Shown here in pieces: positions 42,878 through 53,779 of a stretch of 64,000 bases of DNA (positions are counted from its first letter, which is position 1; the number at the start of each line of letters is the position of its first letter). This stretch comes from Halichondria panicea (lineage: Eukaryota; Porifera; Demospongiae; Suberitida; Halichondriidae), in NCBI RefSeq assembly GCF_963675165.1, contig NC_087377.1:8139122-8203121 (forward strand), in the 5' to 3' direction. The notes beneath the pieces are model-generated. The model had not been told where the DNA came from and searched no databases. It was given only the letters and a program-made list of their open reading frames with translations. The translations under genes were made by a program, and so were the position numbers.

Positions 42878-43508
42878 CTGAGAAAAAAAATGAATGTTAC
42901 TGAAAGGGTGATGATGCCTCGGTACGGTGTAGGCAATGAAGCTACATGCAGTGCCATTATTAATGAATACACTGTACATAATTATAATTTACATTTTAGA
43001 TGGATTCATCGGCCCTGGTGGATAATGCTTAATTCTTTATTTTACTTTATTCTCTCGTTATTCCTCTATTTTGCTACACACAAGTTGTACTAGCTTTCAA
43101 AGTAAGCAAACATAACCATAAGCATTATTTTGCATACCCAACTAATTGCAATTCAAGAAATAATTATGATTAGCAGCCTACAATAATTATACAAAAACTC
43201 TTCGAGCTTCATTTATCATCGAGCAGCTGTAACAGTCGATCTACACATACACAGACACACTACCGTATACCTTGCGCATGCCCAACTGAGGCATAATGAC
43301 TGTATATATGAACAAACAAACTGCAAATTAATAGATATTACACAAAGGTCTTTCCCTACAGACATTCAACTCTCCTCTTCATTACTTTATCCATGAAAAA
43401 TGAACAACAAAATTAATGTTAAAAAGCGAAAAAGCGTTCGCAGGTTGATGAAGTCACATTACTTTATACTAGACTACTACTTTTACTATAGACCTATGGA
43501 CTACTTAC

Positions 43509-43730
43509 TTGAGTTATTTATGTCCACATCTTCAACAACAGCATCAGTTTGTCAGATCCTTATGTTGGGCCAATGCATCTCTGGCAGCAAGATAACGCTT
43601 AGCACTGTCAATTATACCTACAAAGACTTGCTTGGTATCTTCACTCTCGAACTTTAGCTCCTGTGGAACCCCCAGTTGGCTTCTTTTGAGGTTGAGAACA
43701 GACTTCTTGAAATAAACTTTTGACAGCCAT
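43509..43730 (-). CDS. Possible first exon, minus strand
   Basis: The ATG at 43728-43730 has a good context (AAAAAATGGCTG) and a donor GTAAGT lies at 43503-43508. The ATG frame stops after 29 codons (MAVKSLFQEVCSQPQKK..). A second frame is open for over 60 codons and reads KRSQLGVPQELKFESED and SAKRYLAARDALAQHKDL, which looks more protein-like. A frameshift or alternative start is therefore implied. No family recognised. Confidence 0.28.
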
Positions 43731-43941
43731 TTTTTGTTTTTAGTTTGTGTCTACTATCTCGTGAGAGAGCGAAAGAAGGCGTATCAAAAGAAGAATGTAA
43801 AAATGTAAAGAATGGGCATTATACTGTCAAGGGCGTCTTTTTGCAAGACTCAAGAATATTCATTGTTGCCATTTTGTCATTTTTTGGTTGCTTCCGGTCG
43901 GAGCTGCCCACGGCACGCCTTTTTATAGTCAGCATGCTCGT

Positions 43942-45000
43942 TTAAGTACCCAGAGCGTTTGAGATGTGCCTGTCCTCGGCTGTGTATTTCCAGGGCAGTA
44001 CATGCTGTTCCCCGCAGATACTGCACTGATGGGTACGCTTGCAATTCCGGTACCGGCACGCATCTTCGTTAAACAAGCGACAGACTTTCCCCGTGACTGC
44101 TGCATTCCGTCGAAAAGCCGTGTCGTACCGCACCCAGGCAAGTCCCGCGAACTCCTGGTGTGCCCTCGAAATAGTGAGCCATCAGCTCTGGGATTGCCGT
44201 TGGTTCTAATCTTCCCGGCAAAGCATTGCAGCCACATATGAAAGTCGCTGACCTGTTTGGGACGACGTGACGACGCCTTCTTAGAGTCATCTTCTGCAGG
44301 GCCCAGAATTCTGGAAGCAGCTCTGCCATGTCTATAAACTTCCAGTAGTCAGCTATTTTTTAGACGATCGATTTCGGATTGGAGGTAGGCCCTCCCCCAC
44401 GTAGACCAGGTAAGACACCGGGTGTGTCATAGCCCATGGCAGCATGCCGGTCCTGCTCCGAGTGGCAGTGCTCCCCACCCCCGTCGAGATCGGCCGTGTG
44501 CCGAGCACCGAGGTTACTGTAGGTAAGCTGGCCAGCGCCGAGATCGATGGCCAGTAGATCTGGAGTTGTGGATTTAGCACGATACGTGTTACTCAACACC
44601 TACATACAAATTATAGTTGCTTAACTCTCCTACTGTAATCTCTTAACTTAACCCTACTTGGTAGGCAGCCTGCCAGCCTAACTATACGCCTCCTTTTTTG
44701 TATACCACTCACCTGCACCTGCTCCACGGAGAGGCATACCACGGGGAGGCATACCAACTGATCCGGAGCTATGGCCCGACGACGTAGGGAGGAGTTCTCC
44801 CAGGACCTCCCGAACAATGCCCCGGATATTACCCGCCGACAGTGTTGTTGTTGCTGCTGTCGAGGGTGGTAGATGAAGAATAGGATGACGAGGTAGACAT
44901 GCTCCGCAGGATGGGGCAGCGATTGAACCAATGGCGACGGCTAGAGCAGCATACACGACTGTTTGTATACACGAGGCAACTGCTTTGCGCATGCGCCCAC
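43942..45000 (-). pseudogene. gag: Gag of the DIRS-like element
   Basis: Blocks from right to left: GIVREVLGELLPTSS, MAELLPEFWAL, WLQCFAG, IPELMAHYFEG, YDTAFRRNAAVTG, then a cysteine-histidine cluster C-x7-C-x5-C-x3-H followed by QCSICGEQH. This matches DIRS-type gag, including the M-x-x-L-L-P-E-F-W and Y-D-x-A-F-R-R motifs. It is broken by several frameshifts and ends at a TGA/TAA near 43942. Confidence 0.7.
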
Positions 45001-45190
45001 ATGGCTACCATGCTGGGCGCATGCACCCGAAGGTCGTTTAGTCCAGTCCAATTAACCTGGGGTGTCATACAGGGGGCCCCCCTTTTTTTACATTCAGGTA
45101 CTAGTGGTATGACTAGTGTCCATAGCTGGCAATTTACATATTGGTATTGAAATATTGTATGACACCCTGTCAATAATCATTGACCCCCAT

Positions 45191-45940
45191 TGTATGTTGA
45201 TGACATCATAATTATTGGCTGGAAAGACGGTCTGGAGGAAGTCAAGACTGCAAAATTCAACATTAAGGACCTTGGCGAACTGAACTATTTTCTCGGGATC
45301 AAGGTTGATCAATATACACAGGACTCAATTTGGATTGGTCAACCAAGTCACTTACTCAAAACGCAGCACGCCAGTGAGCAACACCTCCAAGCTCACCAAA
45401 GCAGGATGTGTGTGTGGACCAGAAGGAGTATCAGTCTGCGATTGGAAGTTTGCTGTATCTCTCTGTTTGTACACGGCCAGACATTTCATATGCTGTGAGC
45501 AGTTTGGCCAGATTCACCCACGAAGGAGCACTGGTTAGCTCTGAAACGATTACTTCGCTACCTGAAAGGAACCCCGAATTATGGTTGACGAGCGAAAGTC
45601 AACCTCAGGGTACGTATTTTTGCTATGTGGTGGAGCAATCTCATGGAAAAGCAGAGATGTGTTGCATTGTCGACTGCCGAATCGGAATACGTTGCTATGG
45701 CTAGTGCTGCCCAAGAATCTGTCTGGCTAAGGCAACTAACCTCTACTTGCAGACTCACCTACTCTAATGTATGAGGACAATCAATCTGCTATCGCTATGA
45801 CAAAGAATCCTCAATTCCATGGACGTGATATCAAACTTCACTTCATTCGCGAACAAGTGACACAAGGTACGATCACTCTCAAATATTTCAAATATTGTCC
45901 AACTACCGAAATAGTTGCTGACATTTTGTCTCAGTCGTGA
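45191..45940 (+). pseudogene. Copia RT end and RNase H
   Basis: It resumes with YVDDIIIIGWKDGLEEVK (catalytic D-D) and FNIKDLGELNYFLGIKV. After shifts come KEYQSAIGSLLYLSVCTRPD, YEDNQSAIAMTKNPQFHGRD and LHFIREQVTQGTITLKY. It ends 80 bases before the right LTR. This is the continuation of the Copia sequence cut at 34905. Confidence 0.8.
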
Positions 45941-46018
45941 AACTTTTTGCAAACTCCGAGAGAAAACTGGAGTGGTGGAACCGTAATGTTTAAGTCAAGT
46001 GAGAAGGAGTATTAGTTA

Positions 46019-46215
46019 TGTGTTTTAACACTTAGACTTAATTATTGGTTATTGTTTAGTTACCATAGTTTGTGTTAGGAATGTTTATTAGTCTGTTTAG
46101 TTTCCTGGAGCAGAGCCTCCCTTAGTAGTCTTTTGTTTTGTACTATAGTTCTTTGTTGTAAAGAGTCTCTGTGCACTATACCCTGCATGCATGTTATGTT
46201 TTGTCATGTTACGTT
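46019..46215 (+). repeat. Right LTR of Copia
   Basis: It starts TGTGTTTTAACACTTAGAC and carries TTTCCTGGAGCAGAGCCTCC and CCCTGCATGCATGTT. The exact end is uncertain. It differs from the left LTR by several indels. Confidence 0.75.
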
Positions 46216-46960
46216 TTGTCAGTGTCTTTCTGTGATCTCTATTGTTACCTGAAACTCTGTCAAATTCAACTCGCTCGCTGTGCATCAGATCTCTTGCCAA
46301 TACGCTATTGGATACTGGATCCTCAGCATCATTCGTTTCTGAACGTCTAGCACAAGCATTGCATCTGTGCATGCGAAGGTCGACACAAAATGCAGGCTGC
46401 AACACAACGACGGGAAACAATCGCTGACTTAAATTCTCATCTCTTCTATGCAATCCTCAGGAAAGAACCTCAGATCACTGGCGACCTACCAGTGTACCCG
46501 TCACCTCCTGAAACGCCTTGCTACAAGAAGAATAGAAGTATTTGTTGATATGATACGCCATGGTTGGCGATCTGGAATCAATTTGGATGGGTCCTGGCTA
46601 GAAGCACATCAAAACTCACCTGACCTCCATACTGACAGGAGACGATATTCTTTGACAGTTTTGAGAAGTTGACTGTAACCTCACCTTCAATTGAGCACTT
46701 CAACACGAATCAGGAAGATGGTTCCATTGCCCAAACGTCTCCCAGACTCGGTGAACGACTTAGTGTTCAATTGGAGCCGCTTTTGAACAGTCCATCCACT
46801 CGAAGGGAATATTCCGAAAGGGGTACTTTGACAAACAGCATGCTGAAGAAGTTCCACCTGAAGATCTAGGACTTGGTGAGCAACCGGCGAACATGAATAA
46901 AAACCCTGGCTTGTAACGACAGGTACACGTCCACCCCCCTGAAGAAGTCATGGGTCAATC
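46216..46960 (+). pseudogene. BEL/Pao protease and start of pol, right part of the outermost host
   Basis: The frame at 46242-46427 contains TLLDTGSSASFVSERLAQAL, the D-T/S-G-S-x-A-S-F pattern of the Pao/DUF1758 protease. Then in shifted frames come a VPLPKRLPDS piece near 46720 and YFDKQHAEEVPPEDL at 46824-46868, the block that opens Pao RT. It continues the gag remnant that ends at 23107, showing that Copia inserted between gag and protease. Confidence 0.62.
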
Positions 46961-46986
46961 TTAGACGGAAGCTATACTCGGTTGGA

Positions 46987-47640
46987 GCATGTCAGAAAGA
47001 TGACTGAACTCTTCAATGCGTTAGCTAGCATTGATGCTCCACTATCTGATGAAGATCAAAGTTCTTTCGGTGTGCGCTTTCGAGGTTAGCCCTGAGGTAC
47101 CCGTGGTGACACAAAAGGTTGTTGTACGAGGAGAGATGCCAAGGCTATGCTGAAAGGACATTGTTTGAAATTCTACCAACGAAGCAGGTGTAAAGTCAGA
47201 TTCCTCAAGGGTACAGCTGATCTTGGACTACTCTATAGAAGGAGCGATGCTAAAGAGCTAACTGGCTATTCTGATTCTGACTGGGCTGGTGACCTGAACG
47301 ACAGGAAGTCAACTTCTGGATACATGTTCGTGTTAAGTGGTGCTCCAGCAGAAAGCAGAGTTCAGTTGCACTACTTTCAACAGCGAGCACTCTCGAGCGC
47401 TACACAAGAAGTAATGTACGTGGCTTACTTTCAGAGTTAAATTGTGAACCACAAGGAGCTACAGCCATACTGTATTCCATGGAAGTTGTTGCCAAGACTG
47501 TGAAACTCAAGTATACTGTAGCAGCGATCAGATGATAGCAGACATGCTGACAAAAGGACTTACCCGAGTCAAGTTTGTTCCCAATATCGAGAAGGAGTGT
47601 ACATTATTTTATGATGTCATATCTATGTTTAGACTTACTG
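46987..47640 (+). pseudogene. Second Copia fragment (gag piece joined to RNase H)
   Basis: MTELFNALASIDAPLSDEDQ near 46999 is a Copia gag block. It is followed directly by the pol end: FLKGTADLGLLYRRSDAKEL, YSDSDWAGDLNDRKSTSGY and, at 47532, MIADMLTKGL. A deletion of several kilobases joins the two. It is related to, but distinct from, the Copia copy whose LTR lies at 46.0 kb. Confidence 0.75.
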
Positions 47641-48866
47641 CTGGTACTTTCTTGTGTATATATGACCAGCAATTTTTTGTTTTTGTTGTTGTTCTCTCCG
47701 TGACAGGAGCAGCTGGTCCATCAAGAGAGGACCCGAGTTTAACTAGTCTTTACCCGCTGAGATCGCCAGCCCGAGTGTTGGGGTGCGGACAAGCGAGCTC
47801 AAACCTATGCGGTCGCCCCTGCGGGGAATTGCTGTGCTCAGTCACACAGCACGTACTACATGCACTGTATTATACAATAATTATGTTACCAGCTGAGGGT
47901 TTGCACCTTTTGCGATCAAGGATCGTGTTTATTTACTAAATTTGCCATAGACAGAACAGTAGGAGGGATTGGAAACTACCAGGCCGCCCGGCTCGATCCA
48001 GATAATTATGCTCGCGAAGTACTCTGGTTGTATTTCAACTGTTTCTAACTCTCCTATCCACTAGCGATCACTCAGGGTACTCGTAAGTTTACACCGCTGA
48101 CAAGCTCTAAGTCTGTTGTCTTTACTCCATGTCAACTTTTCTCAAATGACAGTTGTTTGACCTGGTTATTATGTTTAAGTGCTATGGTTACATGCTATGC
48201 ATGTACTGCATGTTCTTAAACGTTTGCAGTATAGTCCTTCAAAATTCGCATATATAATTATGTCTCAAGTAATACGGTAGCTTTCACTGACAAAGTAACC
48301 TCGATACATGCAATGTGATTCCTATTAATTTGCTAACATTAATGTTCCTGCTGTGATGATTTCAGTAACTGTATTAGCATAATAGTATGTAGGAAGTATA
48401 ATAACCTTTAGCCTCATTAGTGGTAAATGATGTTATGTGTACTGTGTATGATTATGTCCTGATTTAGTTATTGTTTTACCATAATAGCTAAGTCTAGATT
48501 GTTCTCTTTGTGTTCTGTTTGTATAAATAGCTGTTCTTATGATTAATTTATGTTCAGAGTTCCATATTCGTGAATTAAACTCAAGATATCACACCTGCTA
48601 ACGTCATTTTTATTATTATGGATCTATTATCCATAAACATATACAGAGGATGAGAAGGTATTATGAGACATTAAAATGTTTCTGACCCCCCTGTCTTACA
48701 ATAATATCGAGGGAGCTAAATAGCCTGCTCACTAGTTGTTTGCAGCTAATGCTAGCATTTAGTGTTCAAAGCACCATTGCAATTAACGCTAATTTGATAC
48801 TCATAATGTGATTATTATGCCTCGAGGCGTAGCCGCACGAGGGATACGGTAAAGCTGACTGTGTGT

Positions 48867-48910
<44 letters not shown>

Positions 48911-50813
48911 TCCAGCAGTAACTGCTCAACGGTTGCAATGCGACGAAAACTAACAGCTTCTATAGGCTTCTAGCCACGTTCTCTTGGATTTTGATTCGTG
49001 GATTTGCAAACTAAAGCTTCTTTCTCGAGTTATGGCTAGTTTGACTCACATTGAAGGCTGTTGCAGTCTCTTCAGAATCTTTCATAGCATCATCTGTTCG
49101 CACAAACTTTCTATTCAACATATGAGTTAGCCTTGCACTAAAGCGCTAGCTTTTTGTTAGCTACAAGACTCAGAAATATCTGTTAAAAAAGCTAGCTAGC
49201 AGTAGCCATTAATAATAATAATAATAATAATTATCATTGAACACACCAGGAATAGGTGTACATAATTATTATATTACATGTATATAGTAATAGTATAGAA
49301 CTATGGTGCAAGATAGTTAGTCCAACTTAAATTCAATCGCAGCAGATAGAGTTAATTATCATTGATGTATCTTCACGCGAGTTGAAAGAAATGCGGCCAT
49401 GCCTGACATCCCGAACAAAGTCCGCACAAACCATATCGTCACTGCTATAAACTTTAATAAAATTCCTTTTGATCAGGTTGTTAGCCCCGACTGCTGTGAT
49501 GAGAAAACTGATCTAATGAGGGTGGATTTAGATGCTAAAGCACGTGAAATGAAGTTAGAATAAATATCTGGTATTCTATTAAACAAACTCTAAACTCCAG
49601 CAACACAATGGAGAATTCTTGTGTGACATTGACGTGCAATTGATCTCTTTGGACACACCCTTTAATTATTCCTGTGGCATGCGCGCTCATTCCCCATGTG
49701 TGAGAAAATAATACAAGATCCAGATCCAGATCCTCCTGGCAGAATCATCTTTGTCTTGAGGGCCTGGTAAGCCACAAAACACTACCATATAACAATATAG
49801 ATAACAATATGCATGTACACAGGTTTTTTCTTCTTAGATATTATATACACTGAACTATACAGATCCTGGAAGAATCAATTTTCTTCTTTCTTGAGGTCCT
49901 GGTAAGCCACATAATACAATAAATAACAACAATAGATGCATGTAAATAAGTGTTTTCTTCTCAGTGACTTTATATAGATAAGCTAACTTTAATATAAAAT
50001 TCATTTATAGATAACACTAATACTTTTGAGCGAAAGCAAAAACATGGCGAGAGGCATTAGCACAGCGCCAGCTTGAACACTAGTTTTACCAGATACTGTT
50101 AACAGATACCTAGCGAATTTTACTACAAAACATTGGCACCCACTTAAATTTTGTCAATTATAATTGTACTTAAACAGCGGTAACTACAATTAGTTACCAC
50201 ACCATTCAATATGTACCTACACTATTATACATCCGTATGGTTGGTCAAAATAATTAATGCAAATTTCCTACACTTCCATTTATAAATGTGTGCAACTTTT
50301 TACAGCATTTTGCTGATTTTCGTCTAATACCATAGCATTATAGTGTTAGTATAGGTTTTATTATAATAGTTTGTCAAAAACTTTTGCATCATATGCTTGG
50401 CTCGCATCGGTGTGTAAATGGTAACAAGATTTCTTTTCAGGTTGGCTGCAGCCATGGAACCTGAGTGAAGAAACATTAATAATTATGTATAAGTTCATGT
50501 AAATAATCTGTAAAATCTTATAATTATTTCCACCTGACGTACACTGTCTATAATAGTTGACTGTCACTAAGGAGTGTACAATTTAAATACCTATAAGTGA
50601 GAGTGTAGATGCAGCTATAATATAATTATCATCAGAGGAGGTATGTTGGGGAATTGCACTTAATGACATAATGCCCGAGGGCCGCATATGGCATGTTGCA
50701 CTCGTGCTGGGCAATAACTTGCTGCGAATAATCAATTCTCGCATACGGTTTAATTGGTGTACTTATTTCTGTCTGAGACATGCAGCTCATTAAACTCTAT
50801 TGTTTGCACGCAG
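47641..50813. other. Gene-poor stretch with simple repeats
   Basis: It contains the TTATGCCTCG-family copy at 48819-48859 running into a GT microsatellite (about 48860-48908), and an AAT array at about 49208-49232. No coding exon was recognised, apart from possible short exons after 50.8 kb. Confidence 0.55.
48465..48577 (+). repeat. LTR-like dispersed repeat, copy 2
   Basis: It matches 17756-17851 and adds a TATA-like GTATAAATAGC 20 bases before the shared CTGTTCTTATGAT. Confidence 0.5.
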
Positions 50814-51611
50814 ACTCCAGAGAAACATTGAGTCAGCTGCAGGCTCAGATTCAAGCACTTCAAGGTGTGTTCATATAATTATGCGGAAAGTCTCTCCAAG
50901 GACCTTCAATTAAAGTGTTATACTCCCATTATACTTCAATCACATGCATATAGTCCTAGGAAAAACCTCACTTTTGATGCTCCTCGCAGGGATCTCAAAC
51001 GGGTAAGTTTAGTATGACATGATTGCAAACACCACAATTACAATTCATTCATTTAGTCCCCACTGAAGTCATGCTCACCATCACACTCCGATTTGGCCAA
51101 TGAAAGCCATCGTGGGTATGTTTTCATTACATGGTTCACCCATGCACATTATAATTATGATCATCAATTGCAACATGCAGTACAAGGATTTTGAGGACGA
51201 GAGCGAGTACGAGTCAGAGTGGGCCCAGGATTCTGACTATGATGGACCTATGTCAGCAAGCTTGCCATGCTACAAGTATGAAAGAGTTTGGTCCCCCATC
51301 ATCTTTTAACACAGAAAGGTATAACAAATTACTGTCCACTGCATGTACATCAATTTTATTCATGCAGGTGTGAGGCTTTCAACTCAAAGATGAGAAACTA
51401 CAATGTATACTCTAATAAAGCTGCGTCAAGTAGAGACATTGCTCTCAGCTTTGCCGTGTTGGAAGACATTTTAAAAGGAGAAGGCATATTACCCGGCGGC
51501 CGTGGTATTGTCACTACTTCTGTTCCCTTTGTCTCCACTGCACTACAATCTATGGCAGACATGCCTGTCAAAAAGAAACGAAGAGGCTCCCCCGAAAGAA
51601 AACTATTTTGA
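50814..51611 (+). CDS. Spliced gene candidate, unknown acidic protein, C-terminal exons
   Basis: The best supported exons are 51181-51275 (acceptor ATGCAG, donor GTATGA) and 51368-51611 (acceptor ATGCAG). They join in phase: YKDFEDESEYESEW .. LPCYK then CEAFNSKMRNYNVYSN, SSRDIALSFAVLEDIL and a basic tail with KKKRRGSPER, stop TGA. Upstream exon-like pieces are 50814-50864 (ETLSQLQAQIQALQ), 50954-51002 (PRKNLTFDAPRRDLKR) and 51057-51115, but their phases do not all agree. N-S-x-M-x-x-Y-N-x-x-S-N resembles repeated transposon-associated proteins of cnidarians and fish. The function is unknown. Confidence 0.42.
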
Positions 51612-51782
51612 TAACCATTTTGTAGCCATATGTACTTGTATATACAGCCATTCAAATGTGGTCCGAATGGAGCAACACCACCCAAACACAAGGCGATATA
51701 CCAGCCAGGAGCACTCAGAATTGTAATTATCACATTTTTATGTTGAGTCGACGAAAGCATACAAAATGACACAAATTACAGA

Positions 51783-52419
51783 AACAAGTACAGCCTGCAT
51801 CTCTCTCGAGTGTTGAGCTTAAGGTGGGTGGAGAGGTGATGACTCTGGGAAGCCTTCCCACTGGCCTATCTGTGGATCTTCTTGAGACCTTCAACCTGCG
51901 GGATGATGTCCAAAGATATGTAGGTGTTGTGTCACAAGCTGGCCAACTTGTTCACTGTGGGCAATCTGTTAAATTGGCCACCACAGACAACATGTCACAG
52001 GTACGTACTTTACAAATTAACATTCGACTTGTGTTCACACACAACCTCACACTTCTACCACACACACAACACTGCAGTATGGTATACTGGTGGCAAATGT
52101 ACTCAGACTAGCATCCCATTCATCTATGTGCCTGGTCCAGAAATTTGAGGGCATCGTCTTGAATGGACAACCAATTGTCAACGAGTATGACTGCCCACTG
52201 TTGACCCTAACGGATACGATTACTGGAGTCTACCCTGTTGACATTTTACTTGAAACGTCAATAGTACATGAATGTACAGCCACTTGTGAATTTGTCAGTA
52301 ACGGACCGCTCAATGTCCTACAAGTCGAACGAGAGACAATTCCAACAAACAGATTTGTATACATGCACGACTGGACGAATAAATTGTATTGTTTCAATGT
52401 ATACTGCATGACGCAGTAG
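51783..52419 (+). CDS. Spliced gene candidate, two exons, transposon-type C-terminus
   Basis: Exon 51783-52000 (acceptor TTACAG, donor GTACGT) reads LSSVELKVGGEVMTLGSLP and QRYVGVVSQAGQL. Exon 52078-52419 (acceptor CTGCAG) continues in phase with YGILVANVLRLAS, FEGIVLNG, YDCPLLTLTD, SIVHECTATCEF and HDWTNKLYCFNVYCM, then TAG. Both exons are intact. I recognise the V-H-x-C-x-x-x-C and H-D-W-x-x-x-x-Y/F-C-x-N-x-Y-C-M ending from uncharacterised, multi-copy animal proteins. No catalytic role is assigned. Confidence 0.45.
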
Positions 52420-53779
52420 CTTTCATGTTGTTACTATCACTTTTGTGCTTTCAATTCTATTGCTAATTTGTTGTCTGTACTATCACTTTGCCTTTAAAAT
52501 AATGACAATTCTGAAACTATTATTAAAAGAGCTTTACAGTCAGTTTCAGAATGATAGAATTTCAAGTCTGATTCAGCTCAGATTACAAAACGATACATAA
52601 GTGTACACACATTTTGAATCTGACCTGTTCCCCTAATGTTCAGATTCACAAATGATCACATGATCTGTATGCGACTGTAACCACTTCCGATACACACTGT
52701 GCCAGTTCCGATACAGAATGAAATTTTTGGCTGTGTAGCTAGTTGATCGAGTAAAACCCTGAAAGCATTTGTTGTAGGCTACCTAGTAGCTATTAAAGGC
52801 CTTAACTAAGACTATTAGATAGTAGAGAACTTGTTTCCTGCTGCGCAAGACAGAGTGCAGCCAAGCAAGGGGACAATTCAGGTAAATATTAGCTTGTTGT
52901 TTGTATAGACCATGATTACCTATGAATCTGCTTTTGCGCAGCAGGATTTCATCAGTATATAATATGTACATCAGGATTCCAGGAAAAGATAGGATCTAAC
53001 TAACCTGGAACAAATGCTTTATTTATAATTAGTTTTACAAGGAAATTTCATGTTAATTGGTCACATGATAATTACATGATCTTTATTTTTGATTAAGATT
53101 GTTATGAGAAAACAAAATGTCAAATTGATATGTTTAATATCGCACACTTTTCAACGTATGTGACGTTGGTCTTTTCTTGATTCTGGACGTGCCTTAATGC
53201 ACCTGAGAGTGCAAGTAGGAAATTTACTCATCATGCAAGGGTGAACCAACACGTATACTAAAATAAACCTTGTTGCACAAGTTTACACGATTAAGTACAC
53301 AGATCAATGCATGAACTATGATTTACCACTCTGTGTCGCATCAATAATAGTTGAAGCATCATGGCTGAATGTCTGTATCAGCTCTATTCGTAGCCAGGCC
53401 GAGGCTACCCTATTTGAAGAGAGTCATCACCCTCAACAGGTTGTGATAACTCTGGTTTATGACATACAAAATTAATAAATTGACGCAAAAAATATTTGTG
53501 ACATTCATTAACAGAACAGGTTTTTTTAGTCAAATTAACAATAATTATTACTTTTGCAGTGCTGCATATGCTGAACCTGTCTAGAAAACCTTATCCCAAG
53601 TACTATTTGCAAGCACATTACTTGCAAGCATTCACCTTGTTGCTCAATACTGCAAATCTGTCACATGGAACAAAAAAACAAGCTCCTCTATACTACATGT
53701 ATGACTCAGCACAAAGATACAAATACGCTTCTGAAATCCTTACAATTTACTTTTGCGTGTTTACGCCTCACATTTGCAG

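Larger units (their letters stand above)
41528..43941. other. 2.4-kb block between DIRS gag and RT, possible inserted DNA
   Basis: DIRS-type gag ends on one side and pol starts on the other, so this block is extra. It is AT-rich, unlike the flanking DIRS coding DNA. It holds a fold-back pair at 41992-42004 and 42059-42071 (TCAGGTGGCACCG and its complement), a TATA-like promoter, a plus-strand frame, minus-strand exon-like pieces and an inverted copy of the TTATGCCTCG repeat at 43206-43300. Confidence 0.5.
34906..45190 (-). mobile_element. DIRS-like tyrosine-recombinase retrotransposon, minus strand
   Basis: On the minus strand from right to left: gag (about 45000-43942), RT (41520-40661), RNase H (36485-36100) and tyrosine recombinase (36080-35240). 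This set and order are those of DIRS-type elements, which use a tyrosine recombinase instead of an integrase. It interrupts Copia RT between FYIGV and YVDD. It is itself split by Mag-like element 2 within pol and contains an extra 2.4-kb block between gag and RT. Termini were not resolved; inverted GGTGTCATACA / TGTATGACACC copies near 45058 and 45155 may belong to its end. Confidence 0.8.
23108..46215 (+). mobile_element. Copia retrotransposon, twice interrupted, inserted in BEL/Pao
   Basis: Plus-strand Copia domains appear in the normal order gag-PR-IN-RT-RH, at 23.3-25.02, 34.56-34.9 and 45.19-45.94 kb, with LTR copies at both outer ends. The two gaps are exact insertions of a Gmr1-like Gypsy and a DIRS-like element. 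The element's own DNA is only about 3.3 kb because of internal deletions, including loss of the 5' leader and N-terminal gag. LTRs differ at many positions and by indels, so it is older than its passengers. Confidence 0.8.

Noticed and set aside
44899..45150. Plus-strand frame near the DIRS gag start
   Set aside because: It overlaps minus-strand DIRS gag sequence and ends in non-coding DNA; no independent support.
47700..47850. Possible rRNA or snRNA fragment in the G+C-rich stretch
   Set aside because: No conserved rRNA or snRNA signature could be identified; it follows a Copia fragment and is probably element-derived.
48860..48908. GT-rich tract as a regulatory Z-DNA element
   Set aside because: It is a plain dinucleotide microsatellite attached to a dispersed repeat; nothing ties it to a gene.
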